Part shown: positions 16,349-25,612 of the stretch, piece after piece
Layout of the letters: each line of letters opens with the position of its first letter
How positions within the stretch are numbered: position 1 is the stretch's first letter
Origin: Bacteroidota bacterium
GTDB lineage: Bacteria; Bacteroidota; Bacteroidia; AKYH767-A; 2013-40CM-41-45
Assembly (NCBI GenBank): GCA_016720935.1
Contig: JADKJP010000006.1
Coordinates: 1,302,001-1,366,000 of the forward strand
Length of the DNA: 64,000 nt
Reading direction: 5' to 3'
Made by a program: the position numbers and the translations under genes
Notes under the pieces: generated by a model
The model's input: the letters and a program-made list of their open reading frames with translations, nothing else
What the model was told of the DNA's origin: nothing
Databases searched by the model: none

Positions 16349-18154
16349 TCATTTGCCGATTCCTGAAAATTGGATTTCGTACAAGTGTTTATACAATCCA
16401 TTGTGTTTTAGTAATTCCTGGTGATTGCCTTCTTCTTTTATTTCACCTTTGTCCATCACAATGATTTTGTTTGCATTTTGAATGGTTGACAAACGATGGG
16501 CAATGACAATGGAAGTTCTGTTTTTAGTCAGCTGCCGTGTAGCTTCCTGAATCAACTCTTCTGATTCTGAATCAATGGAAGATGTTGCTTCATCCAGAAT
16601 GAGAATTCTTGGATTAAAGACATAAGCACGTATGAATGAAATCAATTGTCTTTGTCCTACACTGAGCATTGCCCCTCTTTCCATGACATTAAAATTGTAT
16701 TGTCCCGGAAGTTTTTCAATGAATCTGTGCGCACCAACGGCTTTTGCTGCATCAACAATTTGTTCCATAGAAATGGACTGATCCCTTAGAGAAATGTTAT
16801 TGGCGATGGTGTCGGAAAACAAAAAAACATCCTGCAATACAATGGCAATTTTTCGACGGATAGATTCGAGAGAATAATCGCGAATGTCCACATCGTCGAT
16901 AAATATTTCGCCCTTCTGATAATCATATAGCCTGCCAACAAGGTTAATGATGGAAGATTTACCTGCACCGGTAGCACCAACCAGAGCTAAAGTTTCACCC
17001 GGATTTACACGGAATGAAATGTTCTTAAGAATCCAATCCGGATCAGCGATATTTCCGTGACCGGTAGAATTCTGCGGTGCATGATCAGCATATGAAAACC
17101 AGATATTCCTGAACTCGATTTTTCCACGCAGTTCCCTGGCTTCTATCGTACCCTGATCCGGAATGAATTCTTGTGTATCCAACACCTTAAACACTCTTTC
17201 GCTACTGACCATGCCCATCTGAAGGGTATTGAACTTATCTGCCAGTTCGCGGATTGGACGAAAAAGTAAGTTGATGTACATGATAAAGGCGATAACATTC
17301 CCGAGAGAAACATCTCCCTGGATGGTTCCTTTTGATCCCCACCACACAAGCAATCCAATGGATGTAGCTGTGAGTAATTCGACAACAGGAAAAAAGATTG
17401 AATAATACCACACCGATTTGATGTGAGCTTTCATGTGTTTCCTGTTGATGGTTTCAAATCGTCTTTGTTCTTCCTCTTCCCTGTTAAAAATCTGAACAAT
17501 ATTCATTCCTGTAATGTGTTCCTGAACGAATGTATTGAGAGCAGCAACCTGAGTCCTGACTTCACGGAAAGCTTCCTTAATACCTTGCTGGAATACACGG
17601 GTTGCCAGCAAAAGAAAAGGAATCGTTGATAAACTGATCAGAGTAAGTCTCCAGTCAATAAAGAACATCACAATGATGATCACAATCAATTGTAAAAGAT
17701 CCCCTAAAATTACAATAAGTCCTTCACTGAAAATATCTGCGATAGTTTCAAGGTCACTGATGGTGCGTGTGACCAATGTACCTATCGGAGTATGATCAAA
17801 ATATTTTAATCTTAATCTTGAAATGTGATTGAATAATTTAACACGAAGATCCTTGATAATGACCTGGCCCAGCCAATTCGTTATGTAGCTATGAAAATAG
17901 TGAACCACACTTTGGAACAGCAGTAGTCCTATCATAAGTAATGTCATTCTGAGCAATCCCTCTTTATCAGGATGAAGAATGAAATGGTCTACGGTATACT
18001 GAACGAGTATTGGTCTCACAGGAGAGATTCCTGCAAGCATCAATGTTAAAACAACACTGATCCAGAATTCGCGTTTATACGGTTTTGTAAAAGCGTATAT
18101 TCTTTTCAGGATCGGGAAGTCGAACGCTTTGCCAGTTACATTTGTTTTTGACAT
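16349..18154 (-). CDS. ABC exporter, MsbA-like half-transporter
   Basis: 601 residues: an N-terminal six-helix transmembrane domain (about 1-330) fused to an ATPase (about 345-600). The ATPase has Walker A GATGAGKSS, the signature LSVGQRQL (S-V-G-Q rather than S-G-G-Q), Walker B RILILDEATSSID and the H-loop IVIAHRLST. Members of this group flip lipids (MsbA), drugs or peptides across the inner membrane; the substrate cannot be read from sequence. The gene overlaps truA by one base (TAATG), so they are translationally coupled. Confidence 0.92.
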   Translation of the reverse strand: MSKTNVTGKAFDFPILKRIYAFTKPYKREFWISVVLTLMLAGISPVRPILVQYTVDHFILHPDKEGLLRMTLLMIGLLLFQSVVHYFHSYITNWLGQVIIKDLRVKLFNHISRLRLKYFDHTPIGTLVTRTISDLETIADIFSEGLIVILGDLLQLIVIIIVMFFIDWRLTLISLSTIPFLLLATRVFQQGIKEAFREVRTQVAALNTFVQEHITGMNIVQIFNREEEEQRRFETINRKHMKAHIKSVWYYSIFFPVVELLTATSIGLLVWWGSKGTIQGDVSLGNVIAFIMYINLLFRPIRELADKFNTLQMGMVSSERVFKVLDTQEFIPDQGTIEARELRGKIEFRNIWFSYADHAPQNSTGHGNIADPDWILKNISFRVNPGETLALVGATGAGKSSIINLVGRLYDYQKGEIFIDDVDIRDYSLESIRRKIAIVLQDVFLFSDTIANNISLRDQSISMEQIVDAAKAVGAHRFIEKLPGQYNFNVMERGAMLSVGQRQLISFIRAYVFNPRILILDEATSSIDSESEELIQEATRQLTKNRTSIVIAHRLSTIQNANKIIVMDKGEIKEEGNHQELLKHNGLYKHLYEIQFSGIGK

Positions 18155-18900
18155 TAATCTTTGGAAATGTAGGGGTAATTCACTTGTATTAAAGCCAATC
18201 CTTCAGCAGGAACTGAAAATCCGGCTTCCTTCCTGTCTTTACTTTCCAAAATCATCCGGAATTGCTCTTCATTCAACTTACCCCGGCCGGCTTCCAGCAT
18301 GGTTCCTACAATCGCTCTTACCATGTTTCTAAGAAACCTGTCTGCAGAGATCGTAAAAATGCTCGCATTTTTTTTTACAGTCCATTCGGCACGACTTATT
18401 TTGCAAATGTTTGTCAGATTTTGAGTCCCTGTTTTTGAAAAACAAGAGAAATCGGAATATTCAAATAACACATCAGCCAATTTATTCATTGCATCCAGAT
18501 CAAGATCGTAAGGATAGAAAGCGGAATATTGATTCTGAAAGGGATCTTTCTTTTGATGAATTCTGTATTCATAGGTTCTTGCTGTTGCGTCATAGCGGGC
18601 ATGAGCATCAGAATGAACAGGAATCAATTTCTGAATGGCGATATCTTTTGAAAGAATACAGTTTAACTGGTGAACAAAATCATCAGGACTCTGAAGCTCT
18701 GCTTCAATATCAAAATGAACAAAGAACTGACGTGCGTGCACTCCTGTATCCGTTCTTCCACAACCGGTCGTTTCAATAGATTGCCGGATGATTGTACTCA
18801 AGGCTGAGTTTAATTCAGACTGAACCGAATGGGCATTTTTCTGTATTTGCCAACCGTGATAACGGGTTCCGTCAAAAGAAAGCTGAAGAAAGTAACGCAC
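18154..18900 (-). CDS. truA: tRNA pseudouridine(38-40) synthase TruA
   Basis: A 248-residue enzyme that converts U38-U40 in tRNA anticodon arms to pseudouridine. It starts VRYFLQLSFDGTRYHGWQIQ, has the catalytic motif GCGRTDTGVHARQ (Asp nucleophile in RTD) and the C-terminal NMVRAIVGTMLEAGRGK. I chose GTG 18900 since it gives the family N-terminus; a TTG at 18924 would add eight residues. It lies between the HD phosphodiesterase gene (upstream) and the ABC exporter, in one strand run. Confidence 0.95.
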   Translation of the reverse strand: MRYFLQLSFDGTRYHGWQIQKNAHSVQSELNSALSTIIRQSIETTGCGRTDTGVHARQFFVHFDIEAELQSPDDFVHQLNCILSKDIAIQKLIPVHSDAHARYDATARTYEYRIHQKKDPFQNQYSAFYPYDLDLDAMNKLADVLFEYSDFSCFSKTGTQNLTNICKISRAEWTVKKNASIFTISADRFLRNMVRAIVGTMLEAGRGKLNEEQFRMILESKDRKEAGFSVPAEGLALIQVNYPYISKD

Positions 18901-18944
18901 GTGATTTATTGTTCCGGTTTGCAAAAGTACATCTTCTCCTCTAC

Positions 18945-21038
18945 TTATTCAGGATATTCTATACGCGCATGGTACATACTTCCGAGCATTTTTTTGAAGA
19001 TCTTTTTTATTTCGCTGATGTCTTTCAGTGTAATCGGCGAATTCACAAACTGGTTTTGTTCAATCTGGTGTTCAATAATTGAATCAACCAGGTTGTTAAT
19101 GGATTCGGGATCTGCATGTTTCAGACTTCTGCTGGCGGCTTCCACGGAATCGGCCATCATCAATACCGCGGTTTCTTTCGAAAACGGCAAAGGACCCGGA
19201 TATCTGAAAATGTCTTCATCAGGAACTTTCTCCGGAAAATTTTTCAGATAGGAATGATAAAAATACTGTAACAATGAAGTACCGTGATGTGTCCGGATAA
19301 AGTCTATGATCTGATCGGGGATATTGTGTTTTTTCGCCTTCTCAACACCTCTGATGACATGACTTTTAATGATTCTTGCGCTTTCTTCAAAGGAAAGATC
19401 ATCGTGCGGGTTGATGCGTGAGTTTTGATTTTCGATGAAATATACAGCCATATCCATTTTACCGATGTCGTGGTACATGGCTCCGGCCCTTACTAACAAA
19501 GGATTTCCACCGATTTTAAAAATTGCAGCTTCAGCCAGATTGGAAACCTGCAGAGAATGTTGAAAAGTTCCAGGTGCTTTTAATGATAATTCCCTTAATA
19601 CTTTTGAATTGGAATCCGCAAGTTCCATCAGCGAAACATCCGAAAGGAAACCAAAGGCCTTTTCGAAAATGAAAATTAGCGGGAAAGCAAAAAGTGTGAT
19701 GACTGAATTTCCGAGAAACCATTTCAGGTTCATCCAATCGATAGTTCTGAAATTCGCTTCGTGTAGAATTGTGACTCCAATAAAGGATATCGCGTAAGAA
19801 AGAAAAATCATAAGTACAGAAATGAAAAACTGCACGCGACGACTCATACTTACAATGCTGAAAATGGCAACCATTCCTGCAATGGTCTGAATGAACATGA
19901 ATTCAAATCCGCTCGGTGCTTCAAAACCGATAATTAAAAGTGTGACAATATGGGTGAACAGGGCTGTCCGGGTGTCGTAAAAAGCCCTGACTATTATCGG
20001 AAGGATACATACCGGAACAAGGTACATATCAAAGAGGTTGACTTTCCTTGCCCACAGAAACATATAGGTAATCAGGAGCATTAATAACATCAGCAAGACG
20101 ATCCTGGAATTGTCGTCATATACCTCCCGCCGGAACAAGTAAAGAAAAATCATCAGCATACTCATGGCGAGCGAGACCAGAATGAAATGACCAAGGAACA
20201 TCATCCAACGGGAAGAACCGGTGAATTCCTGATTTTTCATTTCACTCTTCAGGCTTTCCAGTTTTTGAAATTTCTGATCATCTACTACTTCACCTTTCAA
20301 AATCACCACTTCATCCTTCTGAACAAGGCCAAGGTTTAGGGAAATTTTATCAATGAGCTGTTTGGTCCACTGTCGTGTCGCCTGATCGTCGTAAACGATA
20401 TTATGTGATAATGCATTTTCCAGTAATGGCGATAGAAGAGTTTTATCGGCTTGTGATATTTTATCTAGTTCGTCAGATATATACTGGAAAGCAGACTGGA
20501 TGGTAAAAAAGGATTTGAGGTTTTTCTCTTCTGCGATGTTGTCTTTTACGAGGGTAATCATCCCATCGGGATTGTTGAGCGGACTTTGTTCATTGATCAG
20601 AATGATACCCTGATCATAGGTCATTTGCAGAATCCGTGAGCCGATTTCAAACTGAAGGTTCTTTAATTTTTCAAGCTGATCCGTCTCTTTTTTAGACCGG
20701 GTTCCATAACCATATTTCTTTTCCCATACTTCAGTCAACTCGTTGTTGAATGAGTATTTTTTTTCTTCAGAAAGATTTTTGTTGAACTTGTAAAAGGGAT
20801 GAGCGTTCTGCATCACTTCCGCTCTTTCGGTATTTAATTCCTCTTCTGTTTTATTGATCGCGAAATCAAAAGGAGCCATGAGGTTTTCATAAGCCCAGGG
20901 TTTACCTTTTTGATAAGAATAATTGAATTGTGTTTCTTTTGGAAGTGCCACCACAATCATGACAATAGCCGTCAACACGACAACATACTTGAAGATGTTC
21001 TCATGTTGGTTGGACAAGCGGATAAAGTAATTCTTCAT
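18945..21038 (-). CDS. 7TM-HD (PgpH-like) membrane phosphohydrolase
   Basis: 697 residues. One N-terminal membrane helix (about 19-36), a long extracytoplasmic 7TMR-HDED region (about 40-280), seven helices (about 280-465) and a C-terminal HD domain with PGTFQHSLQVSNLAEAA and MYHDIGKMDMAVYF. Firmicute PgpH proteins of this layout hydrolyse cyclic di-AMP; in Bacteroidota this is the expected but unproven activity. Start ATG 21038. The gene probably leads a run with truA and the ABC exporter. Confidence 0.9.
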   Translation of the reverse strand: MKNYFIRLSNQHENIFKYVVVLTAIVMIVVALPKETQFNYSYQKGKPWAYENLMAPFDFAINKTEEELNTERAEVMQNAHPFYKFNKNLSEEKKYSFNNELTEVWEKKYGYGTRSKKETDQLEKLKNLQFEIGSRILQMTYDQGIILINEQSPLNNPDGMITLVKDNIAEEKNLKSFFTIQSAFQYISDELDKISQADKTLLSPLLENALSHNIVYDDQATRQWTKQLIDKISLNLGLVQKDEVVILKGEVVDDQKFQKLESLKSEMKNQEFTGSSRWMMFLGHFILVSLAMSMLMIFLYLFRREVYDDNSRIVLLMLLMLLITYMFLWARKVNLFDMYLVPVCILPIIVRAFYDTRTALFTHIVTLLIIGFEAPSGFEFMFIQTIAGMVAIFSIVSMSRRVQFFISVLMIFLSYAISFIGVTILHEANFRTIDWMNLKWFLGNSVITLFAFPLIFIFEKAFGFLSDVSLMELADSNSKVLRELSLKAPGTFQHSLQVSNLAEAAIFKIGGNPLLVRAGAMYHDIGKMDMAVYFIENQNSRINPHDDLSFEESARIIKSHVIRGVEKAKKHNIPDQIIDFIRTHHGTSLLQYFYHSYLKNFPEKVPDEDIFRYPGPLPFSKETAVLMMADSVEAASRSLKHADPESINNLVDSIIEHQIEQNQFVNSPITLKDISEIKKIFKKMLGSMYHARIEYPE

Positions 21039-21216
21039 GTCAGGTGGTAGCTTGAATTATAAGCTGTTGCGAAGGTGGTGGATTTTCATTTTACTGTCAT
21101 GGAGCGCTTTGAGAAAATATCAACAAAACAAAGCTGACAGGTTGATTCAGGAATCCATTCAAATTGGTTAAATTGCGCCCGGATTTAGAGTAATCATCTT
21201 ATAAAATTAATAAAAA

Positions 21217-22395
21217 ATGAAAGAAGTATATATAGTTTCTGCAGTGCGGACGCCAATTGGAAATTTTGGAGGAGTCCTTTCTTCGATGACAGCAACCCAA
21301 TTGGGTGCACATGCAATCAAATCCGCTTTGGAGCGTGTTAATCTCGCTCCATCAGAAGTTCAGGAAGTCTATATGGGAAATGTGCTTTCCGCCGGAGTTG
21401 GACAGGCTCCTGTTACTCAGGCATCAATATGGGCTGGGATTCCATCAAATGTACCCGGAACAACTATCAACAAAGTATGTGCATCAGGGATGAAAGCTAT
21501 CGCCCTTGCTGCAGAATCGATCCTGTTGGGTGATAATGATTGTGTAATTGCCGGTGGGATGGAAAGCATGAGCAATGTCCCCTACTATCTTGATAAAGCG
21601 AGGACTGGTTACAAGCTTGGAAACGGTACTGTGATAGATGGTTTGGTGAAAGATGGTCTTTGGGATGTTTATAAAGATTATCATATGGGAAATGCCGCGG
21701 AACTCTGTGCAACAGAATGTAAAATTTCCAGAGAAGAACAGGATGCATATGCTTTGGAATCTTACAGACGTTCAAAGGAAGCCTATGCCAAAGGAGCTTT
21801 TAAGGATGAGATCAGTCCGGTAAGTATTCCGGTAAAAGGAAAAGATCCTGTTGTTGTTTCAGAAGATGAGGAATACAAAAATCTTCGCGCGGACAAAGTG
21901 CCAACACTCAAACCCGCTTTTCAAAAAGACGGTACTGTTACTGCTGCCAATGCTTCCAAGTTGAATGACGGAGCCGCTGCTCTTGTCTTAATGAGTAAAG
22001 AAAAAGCTGATGCATTAGGACTTAAACCAATTGCCAAAATCCTTAGCTATGCCGATGCACAACAGGCTCCGGAATGGTTTACAACTACGCCAGCAAAGGC
22101 ACTTCCAAAAGCTATCCAAAAAGCGGGAATAAAACCTGAGCAGGTTGACTTTTACGAAATAAATGAGGCTTTTTCTGTCGTTGCGATTGCAAATAATCAA
22201 TTGATGAAACTTGATCCTAATAAGGTGAATGTTCATGGAGGAGCTGTTTCGCTGGGTCATCCTTTGGGCGCCTCCGGTGCAAGAATTATTGTGACGCTTA
22301 TCCATGTTTTAAAACAACACGGAGGAAAAATTGGAGCTGCCGGAATTTGCAATGGCGGTGGCGGTGCAAGTGCCATGGTTATACAATTGACCTGA
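21217..22395 (+). CDS. Acetyl-CoA C-acetyltransferase (thiolase)
   Basis: A 392-residue thiolase catalysing acetyl-CoA + acetyl-CoA to acetoacetyl-CoA (or the reverse in beta-oxidation). All key residues are present: nucleophile Cys88 in INKVCASGMKA, NEAF in YEINEAFSVVA, His348 in GHPLGASGAR and Cys378 in CNGGGGASAM. Length is that of the biosynthetic/degradative short-chain type. It stands alone and is followed by a terminator 30 bp after its stop. Confidence 0.95.
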   Translation: MKEVYIVSAVRTPIGNFGGVLSSMTATQLGAHAIKSALERVNLAPSEVQEVYMGNVLSAGVGQAPVTQASIWAGIPSNVPGTTINKVCASGMKAIALAAESILLGDNDCVIAGGMESMSNVPYYLDKARTGYKLGNGTVIDGLVKDGLWDVYKDYHMGNAAELCATECKISREEQDAYALESYRRSKEAYAKGAFKDEISPVSIPVKGKDPVVVSEDEEYKNLRADKVPTLKPAFQKDGTVTAANASKLNDGAAALVLMSKEKADALGLKPIAKILSYADAQQAPEWFTTTPAKALPKAIQKAGIKPEQVDFYEINEAFSVVAIANNQLMKLDPNKVNVHGGAVSLGHPLGASGARIIVTLIHVLKQHGGKIGAAGICNGGGGASAMVIQLT

Positions 22396-22424
22396 TAAAA
22401 ACGATATTTATTTGCTAACTAATT

Positions 22425-22458
22425 GGGCTGATTTCCGTAAAAGATTCAGCCCTTTTTT
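22425..22458 (+). terminator. Terminator after thiolase
   Basis: Stem 22425-22431 with 22446-22452 (7 bp, loop of 14), then T6. It ends 15 bp before the next start codon, so any promoter of the next gene overlaps it. Confidence 0.75.
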
Positions 22459-22472
22459 ATTAATTTCGTCAG

Positions 22473-23243
22473 ATGTTCGCGTTTTGTCCACTTAGTATTG
22501 TACCGGTACGGAAAGAACCCAGTGACCGAAGTGAGATGGTAACTCAGCTCCTTTTTGGAGAAAGAGTTGAAGTGATCGATAAGCAGGAAAACTGGCGGAA
22601 AATCAGGATATCTTTTGATGGGTATTCAGGTTGGGTGGACAAAAAACAATTGATCACACTTGAGGCTGCTGAATATGCAAGACTAGAACTTCTTCCACTT
22701 TCTGTGAGTCTGGATATTGTACAATTGGTGGTCCTTCAAAACCACCAGGTTGTTCCCGTAGTTTTAGGCAGCACACTTACAGGATTTAATCAAAAGAAAT
22801 TTGTTTTTGGCTCAACTGAATTTCAGTATGAGGGAAATGTTTCCACTCTTCAAAAACCTGATCCTTCCCTCCTGCTTGAAAATGCATATATGTATTTGAA
22901 TGCGCCCTATTTATGGGGAGGCAGATCACCCTTCGGAATTGATTGCTCCGGATTTACACAGATGGCTTTCAAACTCTGCGGAATCGCAATAAAAAGAGAT
23001 GCTGCACAGCAGGCGGAACAAGGTACACTGATCCATCTTTTGGAAGAAGCCAATGCCGGAGATCTGGCTTTTTTCGATAATGCTGAAGGAAAAATTGTCC
23101 ATGTTGGTATTATTCTTCCCAATCAGCACATTTTACATGCCAGCGGAAGAGTACGGATTGATACTCTGGACCATCAGGGAATATTTAATCAGGAACAGAA
23201 TGCCTATACGCATAATCTTCGTCTGATTAAACGGATGTATTAA
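22473..23243 (+). CDS. NlpC/P60 peptidoglycan hydrolase with SH3 domains
   Basis: 256 residues. Two bacterial SH3-like segments (about 1-60 and 75-125) precede an NlpC/P60 domain (about 135-250) with Cys158 in GIDCSGFTQMAF, His210 in IVHVGIIL and His222 in HILHASG, a complete catalytic set. It should cleave gamma-D-glutamyl-diaminopimelate bonds in wall peptides. No signal peptide is visible, as in YkfC-type enzymes that recycle wall peptides in the cytoplasm, so a recycling role is likely. Confidence 0.92.
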   Translation: MFAFCPLSIVPVRKEPSDRSEMVTQLLFGERVEVIDKQENWRKIRISFDGYSGWVDKKQLITLEAAEYARLELLPLSVSLDIVQLVVLQNHQVVPVVLGSTLTGFNQKKFVFGSTEFQYEGNVSTLQKPDPSLLLENAYMYLNAPYLWGGRSPFGIDCSGFTQMAFKLCGIAIKRDAAQQAEQGTLIHLLEEANAGDLAFFDNAEGKIVHVGIILPNQHILHASGRVRIDTLDHQGIFNQEQNAYTHNLRLIKRMY

Positions 23244-23331
23244 TCATTCCTGTTTTTTTGGTTTTACATAATGTTAAGGTTCATGGAGTTTATTTTTCAT
23301 CCATGAATTGAGGATAAATAGTTGTGAATTC

Positions 23332-23364
23332 TTTGCAGAATTGAACTTTTATAGCTTAATTTTG
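23332..23364 (+). promoter_or_regulatory. Promoter of the OmpA-family gene
   Basis: TTTG (23332-23335), 21-nt spacer, TAATTTTG (23357-23364), both exact. Confidence 0.7.
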
Positions 23365-23395
23365 AATTCTGATGTTTAACCAAAACCACACAATT

Positions 23396-24901
23396 ATGAT
23401 TTACAAAAATTTACTTCGAGGAATTATTTTTGCGTTTTTGTTCCTTCAAATTTTTTCTGTCGGCGCTCAAAATGCGGATCAAAAATGGAGTCTTGGATTC
23501 CATGGAGCTCTTATCGAGCCACAATCAAGTCTTGGTAGTCAGTTTTATGATTTTACCATCAACAGCACCACATTTGGTCAGGGACTTTCACTGAATCATT
23601 ATCTGAACAAATCATTTGATTTAGGTTTGTTTGGTGTTGCGGGTAAAATGGCCCAGTCAAAAGGAGCCTACAATTACAATGACCTTGTATTTGCCCTGAA
23701 TCTGAGATTGCGTTACAAACTTTACAATGGTTATCTTTTAAATGAAGAAGCAATCATTGGACCGTATATCACCGGAGGTGTGGGTGGTGCTCATGGTACT
23801 GTTGATGCTCTTGGAAAATCAGAAGGCCGTCTGAAAGAAGGAATCAATCAGCTCGATTTGTATGGAGGTGCCGGGATTCGTTTTCGGATAAATGAGTACA
23901 TCAGCCTTGATTGGCAAACCGGAGTCCACATGCCGTCCGATAATAAATGGGATGCGAATACAGGCGGTGTAAAAGATCAATTCCTGGAACACTCTCTCGG
24001 CTTCATTCTGAATCTTGGTGAAGGAAAAGATAGTGATGGCGATGGAGTAAGTGATCGTCACGACAAATGCCCAAATACACCGGCAGGTGTAAAAGTAAAT
24101 GAAGAGGATGGTTGTCCTCTCGATCGTGATAAAGACGGTGTTGCCGATTACCAGGATGACTGTCCGGATGTTGCAGGTATTGCCGCATTAAAAGGATGCC
24201 CTGATAAAGATGGCGATGGTGTTGCTGACAAAGAAGATCGTTGCCCTGATGTGGCAGGATTGATGAATCTTGGAGGTTGTCCGGATGCTGATGCTGATGG
24301 TATAGCTGATCTGGATGACAAATGCCCAAATACAAAAGCAGGCTATAAAGTTGATGCAACCGGTTGCCCTATGGATTCTGATGGCGACGGTGTAGTTAAT
24401 GAGGAAGATGATTGTCCTTCAGTGAAAGGACTTGCATTCCTGAAAGGTTGTCCGGATGGTGATGGCGATGGTATCGCGGATAAGGATGATAAATGCCCTA
24501 CTGTTGCAGGAATTAAAGCAAACAATGGTTGTCCGGAGATTCCAAAAGAAATCGTGACACAGATCACAAAAATTGCAAGTAAAATTTTCTTCGAAACAGG
24601 AAGCGATAAGTTAAAATCAGTTTCTAAAACTCAACTGGATGACCTCGTTGACATTCTGAAGAAATATCCTGAAGCTAAACTTGCTGTGGAAGGACATACA
24701 GATAATACAGGAAATCCTGAGAAGAATGTTCAGCTTTCACAGAAACGTTGTGAGTCCGTGAAAAACTACCTGGTAAGTAAAGGAATCGACGCAAATCGTC
24801 TCAGTGCTACCGGTTATGGTGATACAAAACCTATCGCGGATAACAAAACTGCCGACGGTCGTGCGAAAAATCGTAGGGTTGAATTGAGAACTGAATTCTA
24901 A
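23396..24901 (+). CDS. OmpA-family outer membrane protein with thrombospondin type 3 repeats
   Basis: 501 residues: signal peptide (MIYKNLLRGIIFAFLFLQIF), an N-terminal membrane beta-barrel (about 25-205), about six calcium-binding thrombospondin type 3 repeats (DSDGDGVSDRHDKCPNTPAG type, about 210-375) and a C-terminal OmpA domain (IFFETGSDKLKSVSK, VEGHTDNTGNPEKN, NRRVELR) that binds peptidoglycan. It probably ties the outer membrane to the wall. Start ATG 23396 begins the signal peptide; an ATG at 23372 would add eight residues. Confidence 0.93.
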   Translation: MIYKNLLRGIIFAFLFLQIFSVGAQNADQKWSLGFHGALIEPQSSLGSQFYDFTINSTTFGQGLSLNHYLNKSFDLGLFGVAGKMAQSKGAYNYNDLVFALNLRLRYKLYNGYLLNEEAIIGPYITGGVGGAHGTVDALGKSEGRLKEGINQLDLYGGAGIRFRINEYISLDWQTGVHMPSDNKWDANTGGVKDQFLEHSLGFILNLGEGKDSDGDGVSDRHDKCPNTPAGVKVNEEDGCPLDRDKDGVADYQDDCPDVAGIAALKGCPDKDGDGVADKEDRCPDVAGLMNLGGCPDADADGIADLDDKCPNTKAGYKVDATGCPMDSDGDGVVNEEDDCPSVKGLAFLKGCPDGDGDGIADKDDKCPTVAGIKANNGCPEIPKEIVTQITKIASKIFFETGSDKLKSVSKTQLDDLVDILKKYPEAKLAVEGHTDNTGNPEKNVQLSQKRCESVKNYLVSKGIDANRLSATGYGDTKPIADNKTADGRAKNRRVELRTEF

Positions 24902-24917
24902 TAAACAGTTCCCGTCA

Positions 24918-24955
24918 AAAAAAATCCCCTTCAATTTTGAAGGGGATTTTTTTTT
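24918..24955. terminator. Bidirectional terminator after the OmpA gene
   Basis: Perfect inverted repeat 24921-24934 with 24937-24950, A-run on the left and T9 on the right; serves ompA (+) and the convergent 135-residue gene (-). Confidence 0.85.
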
Positions 24956-24966
24956 AACCTTCCCTG

Positions 24967-25374
24967 CTACTCTTGCTCATGATAATCGTTTTCCTCGGAT
25001 TTTTCAATTGCGGCTGGTTCTGATTCCTTCGCTTCTTTATTTTGTTCATCCAAAGTCCATTGATCAGATGCTGATGTTCTCAACCAGACTTTTCCGGATT
25101 TTCTAAATACATCGATATGCAATCCGAGTTTTTCCTGTCCTTGTTTTTCTAATTCGAAAACAGTCATCAACCCATTAATCAACAAGACTGAATTGGATTT
25201 TTGTTCCGCAACATCCATCAACCTTTTTGAGGAATCCAGGAGATCTTTCGCGGTATAGCCTTTTTCTTCCTTAGGTTTTGATTTGAAAAAATTGAGTTTT
25301 AGAAAAGGAAACCTTTTAGCAAATGCAGATTGAACCTCTTCTATTTTCATTTCAGGTCTGATTTCAATATTCAT
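24967..25374 (-). CDS. Hypothetical protein, 135 residues
   Basis: Not recognised. A soluble protein with MNIEIRPEMKIEEVQSAFAK at its start, a mixed alpha/beta core (YTAKDLLDSSKRLMDVAEQK, VFELEKQGQEKLGLHIDVFR, KSGKVWLRTSASDQWTLDEQ) and a very acidic, low-complexity C-terminal tail of about 27 residues. The ubiquitous wording of the core suggests a single compact domain. It is convergent with ompA and divergent from clpB, whose upstream region holds a candidate operator; shared regulation is possible but not shown. Confidence 0.75.
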   Translation of the reverse strand: MNIEIRPEMKIEEVQSAFAKRFPFLKLNFFKSKPKEEKGYTAKDLLDSSKRLMDVAEQKSNSVLLINGLMTVFELEKQGQEKLGLHIDVFRKSGKVWLRTSASDQWTLDEQNKEAKESEPAAIEKSEENDYHEQE

Positions 25375-25458
25375 GGGGATGTGATTTTAGAATTCGTAAT
25401 TCTACAAAACGTTTAATTATACGGGTAATTCATTAGAGTAATAATAGATTTAATGTTC

Positions 25459-25466
25459 TAATTTTG
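25459..25466 (+). promoter_or_regulatory. Possible -7 element upstream of clpB
   Basis: TAATTTTG, exact for TAnnTTTG, but no TTG at the usual upstream distance. If used, transcription starts about 140 nt before clpB and the palindrome at 25501-25523 is in the leader. Confidence 0.35.
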
Positions 25467-25500
25467 AAATGATAGTCGTCATGGAACACTTTGATTAATA

Positions 25501-25542
25501 GTCTGAGACAATTTGTCGCAGACCTTGTCAGTTATAGGACAA
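25501..25542. promoter_or_regulatory. Candidate operator: nested GACAA/TTGTC inverted repeats before clpB
   Basis: 25501-25523 is a 23-bp near-palindrome (outer GTCTG/CAGAC, inner GACAA-T-TTGTC, one mismatched pair and a centre base). A further TTGTC-N8-GACAA follows at 25525-25542. This is not the CIRCE/HrcA sequence. Position 70-110 bp before the clpB ATG suggests a heat-shock or stress regulator site, or a leader RNA hairpin. Confidence 0.5.
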
Positions 25543-25612
25543 AATGTTCGTTTAAGGCAGAGAAACTGGTTCTGGACGGTTCTTTGATGGTGAGCTGAAA
25601 AATAATGAAGAT

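Noticed and set aside
24000..24540. DNA tandem repeats in the OmpA gene
   Set aside because: These are codon-level traces of the thrombospondin type 3 repeats, a known protein feature.
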